A DNA stretch of 64,000 bases from Verrucomicrobiia bacterium DG1235 (GTDB taxonomy: Bacteria > Verrucomicrobiota > Verrucomicrobiia > Opitutales > Opitutaceae). Under the pieces are notes generated by a model. The model had not been told where the DNA came from. It saw only the letters and a program-made list of their open reading frames with translations, and made no database searches. A program made the position numbers and the translations under genes. Positions 63,287 through 64,000 of the stretch are shown here, in pieces. Numbering within the stretch: position 1 is the stretch's first letter; each line of letters begins with the position of its first letter. The stretch covers positions 3,596,335 through 3,660,334 of the forward strand of contig DS990592.1 of NCBI GenBank assembly GCA_000155695.1, written 5' to 3'.

Positions 63287-64000
63287 CTACTCGCCCAACA
63301 CCAAGTTTGGCAACCAAGTCGTCAAAGCCGGCCAATACGTAATCGCCAGCACCCCGATCACGAACACCACCAGCATTGGCAGCGCCGCCCGAATCACCAT
63401 GCTCATCGGCTTCTCGAAACGGTAGCTCGCCAAGAATAGATTCATCCCGATCGGAGGCGTGATGTATCCAAGCTGCAAGTTCGCCAGAAAAACGATTCCC
63501 AAGTGCACCGGATGAATCCCAAACGCCGCCCCAAGCGGCACGATCAAAGGCACGATCACGATAATCGCCGAAAAGATATCCATCAAACAGCCGACCACGA
63601 TCAGGAATACGTTCAGCAACAGCAAGAACATCAACGGACTCTCAATATTCGCCGTCGCCCACTCCACCAGTTGATCGGGAATCATCGCCGTCACCAAATA
63701 GTTAGTGAACCCCATCGCCACTCCAAGAATCAGAAGCACGCCCCCAACCAACAAACCGCACTCCGCCATCACACCCGGCAATTCCTTGAGCATGGACACC
63801 TTCCGCACCCACTTCGCGTCGACTACATAAAGAATCATCGCGTAAAACGCCGACACCGCCGCAGCCTCCACCGGAGTCGCGTATCCACTAAACAATGCAA
63901 ACAAGGCCACCACCGGCAAGAGCATTTCACCCGTCGCCCCTAAAGCAGCGCGTCCCAGCTCCCGTATCCAAATAGCAAATTCAAACGGTGGCTCGCCCGT
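63287..64000 (-). CDS. TRAP transporter large permease (DctM), 5' end beyond the window
   Basis: The minus-strand frame stays open to the last base of the window, so the gene begins beyond 64000; a Met at 63925 is internal. Visible blocks are 'LFSGYATPVEAAAVSAFYAM', 'LLILGVAMGFTNYLVTAMIP', 'VGCLMDIFSAIIVIVPLIVP' and 'NLQLGYITPPIGMNLFLASY', all diagnostic of the DctM family. The protein is a multi-helix inner-membrane permease that imports organic acids or related solutes using an electrochemical gradient, with a DctP binding protein and DctQ. Those partners are not in the window. It is convergent with lpxB. Confidence 0.92.
   Translation of the reverse strand, partial: TGEPPFEFAIWIRELGRAALGATGEMLLPVVALFALFSGYATPVEAAAVSAFYAMILYVVDAKWVRKVSMLKELPGVMAECGLLVGGVLLILGVAMGFTNYLVTAMIPDQLVEWATANIESPLMFLLLLNVFLIVVGCLMDIFSAIIVIVPLIVPLGAAFGIHPVHLGIVFLANLQLGYITPPIGMNLFLASYRFEKPMSMVIRAALPMLVVFVIGVLAITYWPALTTWLPNLVLGE

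Overview
The window looks like a chromosomal segment of a Verrucomicrobiota bacterium, most likely a marine member of the Opitutae. This rests on inference from gene content: a VPD-type PEP-CTERM protein, secreted proteins with the phylum's typical C-terminal 'LExSxxLxxW' module, a b558-type succinate dehydrogenase, a sialate O-acetylesterase, a sugar ABC operon with a polysaccharide lyase, weak Shine-Dalgarno sites and GTG/TTG starts. The genus cannot be fixed. The + strand is richer in C than G almost throughout: + genes prefer C-ending codons and - genes G-ending codons. The whole window therefore appears to lie on one replication arm, with no origin or terminus visible.

Region 1-13 kb: the end of a secreted protein; a multi-module CBM/FN3 surface protein split by an apparent one-base frameshift; a small Gly/Cys-tailed lipoprotein (DUF4266-like) followed by a thioredoxin/beta-barrel fusion and a thioredoxin-Ig-P-domain protein; a secreted beta-propeller; a possible LCIB-type carbonic anhydrase; a GNAT acetyltransferase; and glycogen phosphorylase. 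Region 13-26 kb: purL, a hybrid histidine kinase, an amidase, a small STAS-like protein, an MFS permease, a haem-binding protein, a secreted protein and a small outer-membrane barrel. Region 26-33 kb: a polysaccharide deacetylase, an AT-richer pocket (YwqK/MORN remnant, VOC protein, DUF1059 protein), an MFS-creB-creC operon and an OmlA-like lipoprotein.

Region 33-43 kb: sdhCAB, divergent from a three-gene signalling operon (triple-PAS kinase, receiver, receiver-kinase), then a Nudix hydrolase, a LysM protein and tRNA-Pro(UGG). Region 43-54 kb: a sialate O-acetylesterase and a co-directional run HDOD - TPR - SHD1-like - ExbB - rsmD - EF-G - ABM monooxygenase, facing rsmE and a PEP-CTERM metalloprotease. 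Region 56-62 kb: a sugar ABC operon (binding protein, two permeases) with a polysaccharide lyase. It is interrupted by a GxxExxY gene flanked by two related 65-nt hairpin repeats. The window ends with lpxB and a partial TRAP permease.

The least explained signal is in the intergenic gaps between about 48.8 and 60 kb. Nearly every gap between co-directional genes holds a short-period tandem or dispersed repeat (10-nt units, 7-nt units, or ACCACAAAA...TTTTGTGGT hairpins), usually ending within tens of bases of the next start codon. Together with the GxxExxY nuclease-like gene, these are the best candidates here for an undescribed element.
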